This document shows positions 16,964-24,584 of a DNA stretch of 64,000 bases, in pieces. The notes beneath the pieces are model-generated. The model searched no databases. It was not told the DNA's origin and saw only the letters and a program-made list of their open reading frames with translations. The position numbers and the translations under genes are program-made. Source of the stretch: Lysinibacter sp. HNR (GTDB taxonomy: Bacteria; Actinomycetota; Actinomycetes; Actinomycetales; Microbacteriaceae); contig NZ_CP121684.1 of assembly GCF_029760935.1 (NCBI RefSeq), positions 496,001 through 560,000 of the forward strand. Reading direction: 5' to 3'. The stretch's first letter is position 1; each line of letters begins with the position of its first letter.

Positions 16964-17060
16964 GGATTACCCGTTCGCGGGTAGCGCCAGGCCCGGGTCA
17001 CTGCGCCAACGAGCAATGCCGGGCCTGGTCACCGCGTTAACGAGTAGCGCCGGGCCCCGC
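16964..17060. repeat. Cluster of hairpins and degenerate repeats
   Basis: Three degenerate units of about 30-33 bases share the core GTAGCGCC-(A/G)-GGCC. Within them, TACCCG-ttcg-CGGGTA is a tight hairpin, and CCAGGCCCGG pairs with CCGGGCCTGG about 30 bases on. It lies at the 3' end of the leftward MFS gene and could terminate it; it also looks REP-like. Confidence 0.55.
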
Positions 17061-17065
17061 GTCAA

Positions 17066-18451
17066 TTAGACCCGTTCCCCCTCAACCTGTTTTGCGGGAA
17101 GCGCAAAGGACACGGAGAGCGCGATCACCGCCAGAACGCCAGCCACTATCAGGGCCTGCTTAAAGCCCGCGGTATCCGGTGTCGCCGCTATGGTGGCGGC
17201 GAGCATCCCGATTCCGATCGAGGCACCAAAGTTGAACATGGTGGAGTTGAGCCCGGGTAGAATTCCGGGCTTAGAGGCGGGGGCGTAGATTATCCCGAGT
17301 CCGTTGAGCGCGGTGGCGCTCGCGGCCGAGTAGGTGGCTCCCATGAGGAAGACCAGCACAAACGCAACCCACTGGTGTTCGATTCCCGCTATGAGGCCCA
17401 GGATCAGGGCAGCGCTCCCCGCGAGGCCGATCCGTAAGACCAAGCGGTAGCCCACGCGAGGAGCGAAGTGTCCCGCAAACGGGGCGACGGCCCAGCCGAG
17501 CAGCGAGAACGGCAGGAGGAAGAGCAGCGCCGATACCGTTCCGTTCATACCAAACCCCACGTTGACGTCTTGCGACCAGGCGGGGATCAGGAAGAGTAGC
17601 ACGGCGAAGCTTGACGACATTGTAAAGAATGTGGTGGCGAGTAGTCCCCACACGCCGCGCTGCCGCAGAACCTTCATGGGGAGGAGCGGCTGCTTCACGC
17701 GGTTTTCGATCAGGCCAAACGTTATCAAGAGGATGGCTCCGGCGCCGAGGCAAGCCCAGGTGTAGCCGTGGGTCCAGCCCGCTTCGCCAAACGCAAGCGT
17801 GAGTCCGCCGTTGATGGCGAGCAGGGCGAGGGCGAGGGTTATGGTTCCCGGCCAGTCCATGCGTGAGCCGACCACAGCATCCGATTCTGGAGTCCATAAG
17901 CGAATCAGCACGATCGCGAGGAGCTCGAGCACAAGGGTGAGCGCAAAGATTCCGCGGAATCCGAGGGTGTCTGCGATGATTCCACCGAGCAGCGTGTCAA
18001 CGCCACCCACTCCGCTGTTGACGGCGGTAAGAATTCCGAGGTACTTGCCAAATTGGCGCTTGTTTAAGAGGTCACGCAGCATGAGGATGCTGAGCGAGAT
18101 GGTGGCTCCGCAGGCTCCCTGTAGGGCTCGCCCAATCATGAGCATGGGAACGTTAACCGCGATTGTGGCGATGAGGCTACCCGCGGCCATGACCGAAATT
18201 GAGTAGACCAGCGCTCGGCGGCGTCCGATAATGTCGCTCAGCGGGGGCAGCACAATTCCCGCAATTGCCGCCATAAAGAGGAACACGGTGGAGGAAAGAC
18301 CTACCACGGTGGGGGTGGTGTTGAGCTCGGTGCTGATTGAGGTGATGGCCGGGGCCAGCATGGTGGCGTTGAGTTGGAAGCTGGCCACCGCGATGAGGAG
18401 GGCGGTGAGGACGAGGGGAGGTCTCACCGTGTTCGTGGGTGTGACGCTCAC
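17066..18451 (-). CDS. MFS transporter, probable nucleoside or sugar carrier
   Basis: 461-aa major facilitator protein with 12-14 membrane helices. Motif A is LSDIIGRRRALVYSI near residue 70; RALQGACGATISLSI and a motif C-like GVGGVDTLLGGIIAD follow. It is related to DHA-type exporters by sequence style, so direction of transport cannot be read from the sequence. The ATG overlaps the stop of the nucleoside hydrolase by 4 bases, so the two are translationally coupled and the carrier is the last gene of the nucleoside operon. Uptake of nucleosides, or export of the freed base, are both reasonable inferences. Confidence 0.88.
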   Translation of the reverse strand: MSVTPTNTVRPPLVLTALLIAVASFQLNATMLAPAITSISTELNTTPTVVGLSSTVFLFMAAIAGIVLPPLSDIIGRRRALVYSISVMAAGSLIATIAVNVPMLMIGRALQGACGATISLSILMLRDLLNKRQFGKYLGILTAVNSGVGGVDTLLGGIIADTLGFRGIFALTLVLELLAIVLIRLWTPESDAVVGSRMDWPGTITLALALLAINGGLTLAFGEAGWTHGYTWACLGAGAILLITFGLIENRVKQPLLPMKVLRQRGVWGLLATTFFTMSSSFAVLLFLIPAWSQDVNVGFGMNGTVSALLFLLPFSLLGWAVAPFAGHFAPRVGYRLVLRIGLAGSAALILGLIAGIEHQWVAFVLVFLMGATYSAASATALNGLGIIYAPASKPGILPGLNSTMFNFGASIGIGMLAATIAATPDTAGFKQALIVAGVLAVIALSVSFALPAKQVEGERV

Positions 18452-19416
18452 AGGTTTCCTCCAAACTCACGGCTGGGCGTGATCTCTTGTGCGAGGAGGC
18501 TTGTGATCAGCTTGTAGAAGGCATCCGAGTCGATTCGTTCCACCACCATAGCGTTGTTTGTGAGTCCGTGAACACCCCACGACATAGCCGAGTATCCGCG
18601 GGTTAACTCCGATGAGGTTTCAACGGCGACGTTGTAGGGACTCTGCTCCAGGATGAGCTCGGGGTGCAGCAGGATCGCCACGGAGAGCGAGTCGGGGTGG
18701 GTGGTTCCTGCTATGCCCACAGACTCGTCAAAGGCGAGGGTGGCGGCGCAGATCCGGGTGAAGAAACGAGCGAGGGGAGTGTCGATGGCCTTGATCTCGG
18801 CCAGGCGTTGGTGACCAAACACGGCATCGTTCAGGGTGAGGGGCGCCCACGGCACAACAACGATATTGAAGCCCGCCTCAAATACCGTCTGTGCAGCCTC
18901 CGGGTCGACGTAAAAGTTGAACTCGCCCGCCGCCGTAATATTGCCTCGGGCATTGTTTGAGCCACCCATGATCACGAGCGAGCGCACGTTTTCTGCAAAG
19001 GTGGGGTCTTTGACCGCGGCCATCGCGATGTTGGTCAGGGGCCCAATTGCCACGATGTTGACCTCTCCCGGGCTCTCGTTGACGATGCGAATCAGGGCGT
19101 CGACCCCGTGCTCCGTTTCTGCCGCCTGGTCGGACATGTCCATGCTGAGACCGCCGCTGCCGTCGCCGTGAACGTTCTCTGCGGAGACCCACTCGCGCAT
19201 GAGAGGACGTGTGCAACCCAGGTATACAGGAACTTCACCGAGCCTTCCGGCGACGTTCAGCGTCATGAAGGCGTTTTGTACCTGGCTGTCAAAGCCCACG
19301 TTCCCGGCGACCATGGTGATGGCCTCTAGCTGAGCGGCATTGTCAAGCAGACCAACAAGCAGGGCAATACAGTCGTCCTGAGCGGTGTCGGTATCAATAA
19401 TGAGTCGAGTGGTCAT
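18448..19416 (-). CDS. Nucleoside hydrolase (IUNH family)
   Basis: Hydrolyses the N-glycosidic bond of nucleosides to give base plus ribose. 322 aa, the normal length. The calcium-binding N-terminal motif is IDTDTAQDDCIALL (Asp8, Asp10, Asp14, Asp15); the usual consensus is DTDPGxDD, so Pro-Gly is replaced by Thr-Ala while all four Asp remain. VAIGPLTNIAMA and VIMGGS are further family landmarks, and NFYVDPEAAQTVFEAG matches the substrate-pocket E-x-N-x-x-x-DP region. The product ribose is the substrate of the ribokinase in the same operon. Confidence 0.93.
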   Translation of the reverse strand: MTTRLIIDTDTAQDDCIALLVGLLDNAAQLEAITMVAGNVGFDSQVQNAFMTLNVAGRLGEVPVYLGCTRPLMREWVSAENVHGDGSGGLSMDMSDQAAETEHGVDALIRIVNESPGEVNIVAIGPLTNIAMAAVKDPTFAENVRSLVIMGGSNNARGNITAAGEFNFYVDPEAAQTVFEAGFNIVVVPWAPLTLNDAVFGHQRLAEIKAIDTPLARFFTRICAATLAFDESVGIAGTTHPDSLSVAILLHPELILEQSPYNVAVETSSELTRGYSAMSWGVHGLTNNAMVVERIDSDAFYKLITSLLAQEITPSREFGGNL

Positions 19417-19467
19417 GGTGTTTCTTTCTTTTGGGGGTGTGTAATAAAAGCTGGAGGGAGCAATATT

Positions 19468-20226
19468 CTATGTGCGTCCGACAACGGAGGTCACGCGAAT
19501 CTTGGCGGAATCAAGCCATACATCGGAGTATTCAACGGGGCGGCCGTCCTCAAGATAGGTCACCTGTTCCAGGTGTTGAACAGGGGTGGATTCGCTGAGG
19601 CTCAGGGATTCCACCACCTCGGCGGGTGCTAAAACCGCGGTGAACGTGCGGCGTCCCGAACCGATTGTGAGGCCGTAGCGGTGTTCAAGCACTCCAAAGA
19701 GGCTCACGGTGTTAAAATCGATTTCTTCGATACCGGGGGCCAGGTCGGTGCGAACAAAGTTGATGAGGTGGGCAACGGGTCCCTTGTCGGTGACACCTCG
19801 CCGGACCAGGCGCAGAATGCGCTCTCCCGCCCGAACATCCAGCAGCGAAGAAACCGGCCGTGGAGCTTCAATGAGGGATGTTTCGATCACCTCGGTGCGC
19901 CACGAAATATTTTGCGCGGCAAAGTCCTCCGATAGGGTGCTGAGCTTCTGTGCGATAGCGGGTTCCAGGACCGTGGAGGTGACAAAGGTGCCGCGCCCGC
20001 GAATCTGGACGAGCATCCCTTCGTTGATGAGCGTGGTGAGGGCGCGTCGCAGCGTGCCGCGGCTCACACCGAGTTCCGCTGCGAGGTCGGGTTCGGGCTT
20101 GAGCCGGTAGTGAGGGGCCCAGTCTCCGCTTGATATTCTCGAACGGATGTCGTCGGAGATCTGCGCGTGAAGGGGTGCGGGGAAGCTGCGGTCGGGCGGG
20201 GAACCAAACGATCCGGACTCATCCAT
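19468..20226 (-). CDS. GntR-family regulator with UTRA domain
   Basis: 252-aa HutC-subfamily repressor. The GntR winged HTH covers about residues 18-85, including LAAELGVSRGTLRRALTTLINEGMLVQ quoted only in part: VSRGTLRRAL is the recognition helix. A UTRA ligand-binding domain (about 95-245) follows, with RAGERILRLVRRG and GRPVEYSDVWLDS near the end. It lies inside the leftward nucleoside operon, between deoC and the hydrolase, and most likely controls it through the palindrome at 22045-22066. The ligand is probably a sugar phosphate or nucleoside (inference). Confidence 0.92.
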   Translation of the reverse strand: MDESGSFGSPPDRSFPAPLHAQISDDIRSRISSGDWAPHYRLKPEPDLAAELGVSRGTLRRALTTLINEGMLVQIRGRGTFVTSTVLEPAIAQKLSTLSEDFAAQNISWRTEVIETSLIEAPRPVSSLLDVRAGERILRLVRRGVTDKGPVAHLINFVRTDLAPGIEEIDFNTVSLFGVLEHRYGLTIGSGRRTFTAVLAPAEVVESLSLSESTPVQHLEQVTYLEDGRPVEYSDVWLDSAKIRVTSVVGRT

Positions 20227-20296
20227 GTGCTGTTTTCCTCATCTCTTGTGCACATCGGCGTGCGGTCCGCACCGGGGTTGGTGCGGACCCCTGGGT

Positions 20297-20998
20297 CTAG
20301 TAGCTCGCGGTGTTGGCGTCCGCGGTTTGCGTGACGATCTGGATACCGGCGCTCGTTCCGACGCAGACGGCACCCGCCTCAAGCAGGCTAATCGTCTGCT
20401 CAAATCCCTTGATCGATCCGGAGGCCTTCACCAGCACACCCTCGGGCGCGCGCTCCACCAGGTAGCGAACGCTTGCCGGGTTGGCCGTCTCGATCTGGCC
20501 GCTGCTGGCGTTTTTGAGATAGGTGGCTCCCGCTTCGATCGCAAGCTGCACGGCGGTTTCCTTCTCGACGTCTGTGAGCAGGGGGAGCTCCAGCATCACT
20601 TTAATGGGCACGCCCGCCGCTCGCACAACCCCGGCAATGTCCTCGCGGAAACCGTCGAAGTCGCCGCTTTTGAGCCACCCGATCTGCACCCCAATATCAA
20701 TCTGGGTTGCCCCCAGGCGCACCAGTTCGGCGGCCTCGGCAGCCTTACCGGCGCTGGTCATCACACCTACCGTGGGAAAGTCGAGAGCCGACGCAACCTC
20801 AATGCCGGTTCCCCGCAGGACCTCGGCGGTGAGCGGAACCCACGATCCCGGAACCATGGCCGCGTTAAAACCGAAGGACGCAGCCTCCTCCGCGTGGCGC
20901 GTCATATCTTCGCGGGTGGAACCCACCTCTATTTTGGTGTGCTGAATGTACGGGGCGAGCTGCGCGGGGGTGAGTGAGCGAAAGTCAACGGTGGTCAT
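20297..20998 (-). CDS. deoC: Deoxyribose-phosphate aldolase (DeoC)
   Basis: Class I aldolase that cleaves 2-deoxyribose 5-phosphate to glyceraldehyde 3-phosphate and acetaldehyde. 233 aa from ATG 20998, which has AAGGAG upstream; the open frame extends to 21142 through a C/A-rich spacer that does not look coding. Expected catalytic residues are present: Asp101 (TQIDIG), Schiff-base Lys162 (TYLKNASSG) and Lys191 (VKASGSIKG). TYLKNASSG departs from the usual FVKTSTGF, so a related substrate is possible. It sits between ribokinase and the GntR gene in the nucleoside operon. Confidence 0.88.
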   Translation of the reverse strand: MTTVDFRSLTPAQLAPYIQHTKIEVGSTREDMTRHAEEAASFGFNAAMVPGSWVPLTAEVLRGTGIEVASALDFPTVGVMTSAGKAAEAAELVRLGATQIDIGVQIGWLKSGDFDGFREDIAGVVRAAGVPIKVMLELPLLTDVEKETAVQLAIEAGATYLKNASSGQIETANPASVRYLVERAPEGVLVKASGSIKGFEQTISLLEAGAVCVGTSAGIQIVTQTADANTASY

Positions 20999-21110
20999 GG
21001 TTCTCCTTGGGGGTGTCTGTGGATGTGGTGTGTCTGTGGGGTGTGTTTTGTTTGTGTGGGGGTTGGTGTTTGTTCGGGGTTTCTGTCTGCGAAATGATGT
21101 GGTGAGCGGG

Positions 21111-22025
21111 TTAGCGTGTGCCGGGTTCTGGAACCTGATCACGACGTGGAAGCGCGGGAATTACCTCGGCAATCGACACCGCGTGGGCACCAACGTGCGC
21201 AGCAAAACGGGCTGCGTGGTGCAGGCTGTGTCCCTCGGTGAGGGCAACCGCGAGGGCTGCGGTAAACGAGTCGCCCGCTCCGGTTGTGTCGACGATTTGC
21301 TTGGGGGCGACAGGAGTCACGTGCTGAATCCCAGAGTGGGTTGCGAGCACAGCGCCGTCTGCGCCGAGGGTGATCACCACATCTGTCCCCGTTATTGAGT
21401 GGAGTTGTTTAGCCAGGTGTTCGGGGTTTTGGTGGGTGTTGTCGAGATCGTTGCCGAGCAGAACCTCGGCCTCGGTTCGATTGGGGGTGACCACGTCGAT
21501 CCAGGCCCACGCCTCCCGGGGGATGGGCGCGGCCGGGGCGGGATTGAGCAGGGTGCGGGTTCCGTGTTCGTGGGCGATTCTGAGCGCCTCAAGAGCAACG
21601 GGAACCGGAATCTCCAGCGAAACAATAACCATATCGGCGCTTGCGAGTACCTCGGTGAAGTTGTGAACATGTTCGGCGGTGAGCTGTTCGAGGGCACCCG
21701 GCGCGATGATGATGCGATTTTCACCGCTTTCCTCCACCAGGATAAACCCGGCCATGGTTGGTTCCTGCACGGTCACAACGTGGGAGGCATCGATGCCCTC
21801 TGTGGCCCAGAGCTCGTGAGCGCTTCGAGAGTATTCATCGTTACCAACCGCGGTGAGAAAAGTGACGTCGGCACCGAGCCTGCTGGCCGCGACAGCCTGA
21901 TTGGACCCTTTTCCCCCGTGCCCCGACGCGAATACGCCGCCGCTGAGGGTTTCCCCCGCGCGCGGAACCTGGCTGACGCGCATGGTGAGACCCACACCAT
22001 AACTGCCAACAATAGCGATCTTCAT
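21111..22025 (-). CDS. rbsK: Ribokinase
   Basis: Phosphorylates D-ribose at O5 with ATP. 304 aa from ATG 22025 (AGGA 5 bases upstream); an in-frame upstream ATG at 22067 lies inside the operator and is not favoured. PfkB-family signatures: SGHGGKGSNQAVAASRLG near residues 34-51 and DTTGAGDSFTAAL near 245-257, with catalytic Asp in GAGDS. It is the first gene of the leftward operon and acts on the ribose released by the nucleoside hydrolase. Deoxyribokinase activity is possible because DeoC is next door (inference). Confidence 0.93.
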   Translation of the reverse strand: MKIAIVGSYGVGLTMRVSQVPRAGETLSGGVFASGHGGKGSNQAVAASRLGADVTFLTAVGNDEYSRSAHELWATEGIDASHVVTVQEPTMAGFILVEESGENRIIIAPGALEQLTAEHVHNFTEVLASADMVIVSLEIPVPVALEALRIAHEHGTRTLLNPAPAAPIPREAWAWIDVVTPNRTEAEVLLGNDLDNTHQNPEHLAKQLHSITGTDVVITLGADGAVLATHSGIQHVTPVAPKQIVDTTGAGDSFTAALAVALTEGHSLHHAARFAAHVGAHAVSIAEVIPALPRRDQVPEPGTR

Positions 22026-22044
22026 TGTTCCTGCTTGCCGTTCT

Positions 22045-22066
22045 TGTTCATGGACATATATGAACA
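22045..22066 (-). promoter_or_regulatory. Palindromic operator upstream of rbsK
   Basis: TGTTCAT (22045-22051) and ATGAACA (22060-22066) are perfect 7-base arms with an 8-base spacer, immediately upstream of the rbsK ribosome binding site. It is the likely binding site of the operon's own GntR regulator. Confidence 0.6.
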
Positions 22067-22389
22067 TAGTTACCGTAGCACATCCGGTGGGTCGTGGGAT
22101 TTCAGGGCGGGTTCTGTGGGTGTTCTATTCGATTGCTGCCCTAGGTTCTGCTTGCTCGCTGCCCGACTTCGAGCCAAATGCGTACAGTGTAGAAACATAT
22201 CTCATCGATAGGCGAAATTTAGTGAGACTCCCGAACAAGCTTTTGTGGAGTTCGCTGGACAGAGCGGTTCATTCAGGTTTTAAGTCAAGCAGAGCGCTAA
22301 AATTAGACAGTGGAACCCACTGTTCTCAGCTAGAATAGGGTGTCAGGTTTCTGTGTTGAATCTCGTGTGAGGGAGCCTGCTGACGCTAA
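22067..22389. other. Intergenic stretch
   Basis: It should hold the rbsK promoter on the minus strand. A short inverted repeat (AGTGGAACCCACT at 22310-22322) is the only structure I see, and no gene is convincing. TTGACA at 22390-22395 starts the next promoter. Confidence 0.4.
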
Positions 22390-22411
22390 TTGACAGCTGT
22401 ATGCTGGACAT

Positions 22412-22837
22412 ATGCTTGAGACGAGCTATGTGATTGATCCAATTTCACAGATAGAAATCCCCGTGCCTCCGTTTGCCACGCCAGAACGAGCAATTAAACG
22501 TGCGGAGCGAGAACGCGCGGGGCAGCTACGGCAGATTCGCTTTTACCCTGATGGCACAAATCCCTGGTCGCTCTGGGAAAACACGGAAACGAACCCCCTG
22601 CCAACACCGCACGATCTCGGTTTGAGCAGTCAGCTCGCTGCTGACCTTCAAGCCTGGTATGAGGACTGGAGTGTCAACTTTCGATATGACGGGCCTCAGG
22701 ATGAGGATTTTTCTCGTCGATGGCTCACAGAAGGAGCCCGCCTGGCCGCCCAGTTGCGAGAGGAAGTCTGGGACTTCGCGGAGATCATCCCCGGGGGAAG
22801 TGGGTGGGACGCGAAAGGTGGCAGGTGGGACTACTAG
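22412..22837 (+). CDS. Hypothetical soluble protein
   Basis: 141 aa, acidic and Trp-rich (NPWSLWENTETNP, LQAWYEDWSVNF, REEVWDFAEIIPGG), with no signal peptide or membrane helix. I do not recognise the family. ATG 22412 has no good ribosome binding site. A TTGACA at 22390-22395 would place the -10 (TATGCT) at the start codon itself, so a leaderless message starting at the in-frame GTG 22430 is another possibility. The stop lies in the loop of a perfect 15-bp hairpin. It converges with a broken secreted-protein gene. Confidence 0.6.
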   Translation: MLETSYVIDPISQIEIPVPPFATPERAIKRAERERAGQLRQIRFYPDGTNPWSLWENTETNPLPTPHDLGLSSQLAADLQAWYEDWSVNFRYDGPQDEDFSRRWLTEGARLAAQLREEVWDFAEIIPGGSGWDAKGGRWDY

Positions 22838-22852
22838 CACCTGCCACCTTTC
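22813..22852. terminator. Bidirectional terminator-like hairpin
   Basis: GAAAGGTGGCAGGTG (22813-22827) and CACCTGCCACCTTTC (22838-22852) are perfect 15-base arms around a 10-base loop that contains the TAG of the plus-strand gene. It ends 3 bases before the stop of the minus-strand gene, so it probably terminates both. Confidence 0.75.
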
Positions 22853-22854
22853 AA

Positions 22855-23543
22855 TCAGCAAACTTGTCTGCTTGTTGGGAAAGAAGTGATGAGTCGATCA
22901 CTGTCAGATGCCCATGCAACTTCCACCCGGAATGAATACAACTCCTTCCCCGTCTTGACATCTTGCAAATATAACTGATTATTTGCACACCACTTATTGC
23001 TCAATGAGTCTCTGCGAAGATAGTCAGGGTAAAGGATAACCATCCCTGTTACACCGGACATGAGGTCATCCCATGAATCAACCCCCAGTGCAGATGCCTG
23101 CCACCCCACGGCCCTGGCACTGTTAAGCTTCGACTGCCAATCCAGTTCCTTACCTGCCCGGATATGTTTATATCCCCATAAGTTATTACCGCATTTCAGT
23201 CGCACATCTCGGCCTCTTCCGTCGTACCAGAACATGTAGTTTGCGAAGACGTCGTTCTCGTTGTTCAAGGAGAAGCACCCAAACCATTGATTCCAGTCGA
23301 TGAGTCTTGGGGCGATCTCGTTTGGTCAGTATTTGCTGTTTTGTCTGTCAGATCGAGCGTATGTGACTCAATATAGCTATCTGTAATTTGAATGGCTTTG
23401 CCATTGACCTTTGTGAAAAGGGCTACAGTTTGCGGCTCACGGAATTCTTCTGCAAACGCGGGTGCCACCCCGGACGTGAAAAGTAAAATGGATGCGGCAG
23501 CACCAGTTACAAATACCGAAGCCCGACGAGTTAGTTTCTTCAT
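22855..23543 (-). pseudogene. Secreted protein gene broken by a frameshift
   Basis: ATG 23543 starts MKKLTRRASVFVTGAAAS, then a hydrophobic core and APAFA, a good Sec signal peptide. That frame stops near 23265. The next frame, open from about 23320, reads NEIAPRLIDWNQWFGCFSL, then NNENDVFANYMFWYDGRGRD and KCGNNLWGYKHIRAGKE, ending FPTSRQVC at 22855. A single indel between about 23290 and 23330 would restore one protein of about 225 aa. The GYKHI-RA-GKE-x-x-W and ITSFPTS elements recur in small secreted actinobacterial proteins of unknown function (from memory). It is low in GC compared with the flanking operons. Confidence 0.7.
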
Positions 23544-23701
23544 GATGATTCCTCTTCGATGTTCTGATCGAAAACTTCATGAGCATTTCGCCCCCATGCG
23601 AGATGAGTGTGTATAACGCAGAGCGTCATTGCCCATATTTGTATGTAATAGTCACACGTTTATTCGTCTAATACAAATTAGATGATACTTAGAGATCTCA
23701 C

Positions 23702-23842
23702 CAATAGGCAGTGTCTACTGCGGTGCACTGGGTGATCGGCAGGCTGAGTTGTCGTCGTCGATCTCACATGATCCAGTGAGACCTTCTTCCTCCGCCTTGC
23801 CCACCGAGCACCCAGCACATCCTCGCTACGGCACCGCCTATC
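23702..23842. repeat. MITE-like imperfect palindrome of about 140 bases
   Basis: The left 40 bases (AATAGGCAGTG...CTGGGTGATCGGCAGGC) match the reverse complement of the right 40 bases (GATAGGCGGTG...CTGGGTGCTCGGTGGGC) at most positions. The interior is about 55 bases and encodes nothing. This is the form of a miniature inverted-repeat element or fused IS ends. It is GC-rich inside an AT-rich stretch. Confidence 0.5.
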
Positions 23843-24510
23843 GGAGGGACCTCTTATATCACTATCTATTTTTCATTTACTTCCGAGCAAAACTGTTATG
23901 GGGCTAGTTGAATCTGAGGCTCTCCTTGTTATGTTTTCAAAAAGAGGTTTCAAGTCAGCGGCGATATTAATTTCAGCAAATAAGATGGTCGATGAGATTT
24001 TCTGTGTGCCCATAGGCATGGATCTGAGTCGAGCGTGGTTCTATCTGACTTTCTAAGGCTTCATAGGATTTCGGTTATATTAGTGGAATTGTGTCGATAA
24101 TATGATCGGATGGCTATCTATGTTAATTAATCGTGTCAATGCAGATTTGTGCATCCATTAGCAGCAAGTGATCTATTTTTGCAAAAGGATAAGCGTCACT
24201 TTCATTCTTTCGGATCTCATTTCATGCACCAGGCCCTCTGGAGTGCTTGCGAACCCGGCTAGGTCGAGTGTTGACTGATGAGGGGGCGCTGTTAGACGGC
24301 GATAGACCTTGCGGGCTGCTAACGGTTATTTTCATCGCGGCGTTTGTTGTAGTAGCTGTCCCTGCGCTGAGGCATAAAAAGCCACGTAATCATTGGTGTT
24401 GTGGCTGTGCGCCCTGACTTTTAACTCTCGACAGATTGAAATCTTATGATTCCACAAATTAGAAATACACGCAAAATCGCCTAGTTTTAATTTCTATTGT
24501 TTATCTTTTG
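23843..24510. other. AT-rich gene-poor stretch
   Basis: No convincing complete gene. The frame from 23772 to 24056 is open, and its part from ATG 23898 (52 aa) reads VESEALLVMFSKRGFKSAA then ILISANK, faintly like the end of a nucleoside phosphorylase. Otherwise I see only AT-rich sequence without RNA structure. Confidence 0.4.
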
Positions 24511-24511
24511 C

Positions 24512-24537
24512 TTGACTTAAAACAAAAGTCATAATAG
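24512..24537 (+). promoter_or_regulatory. Promoter/operator region of the sugar operon
   Basis: TTGACT at 24512-24517 lies within the palindrome TGACTT-N7-AAGTCA (24513-24531), followed by ATAATAG. This is a good position for a repressor or activator site about 50 bases before the first gene. No regulator gene is linked to this operon. Confidence 0.4.
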
Positions 24538-24584
24538 CGTAAACCTAAATCAGACCCGTTCGTTCTTTACTCAAGGGAGAGTTT

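Noticed and set aside
20999-21142. In-frame upstream extension of deoC (48 residues)
   Set aside because: The DNA is a C/A-rich low-complexity spacer (minus strand), and the strong ribosome binding site lies just before ATG 20998.
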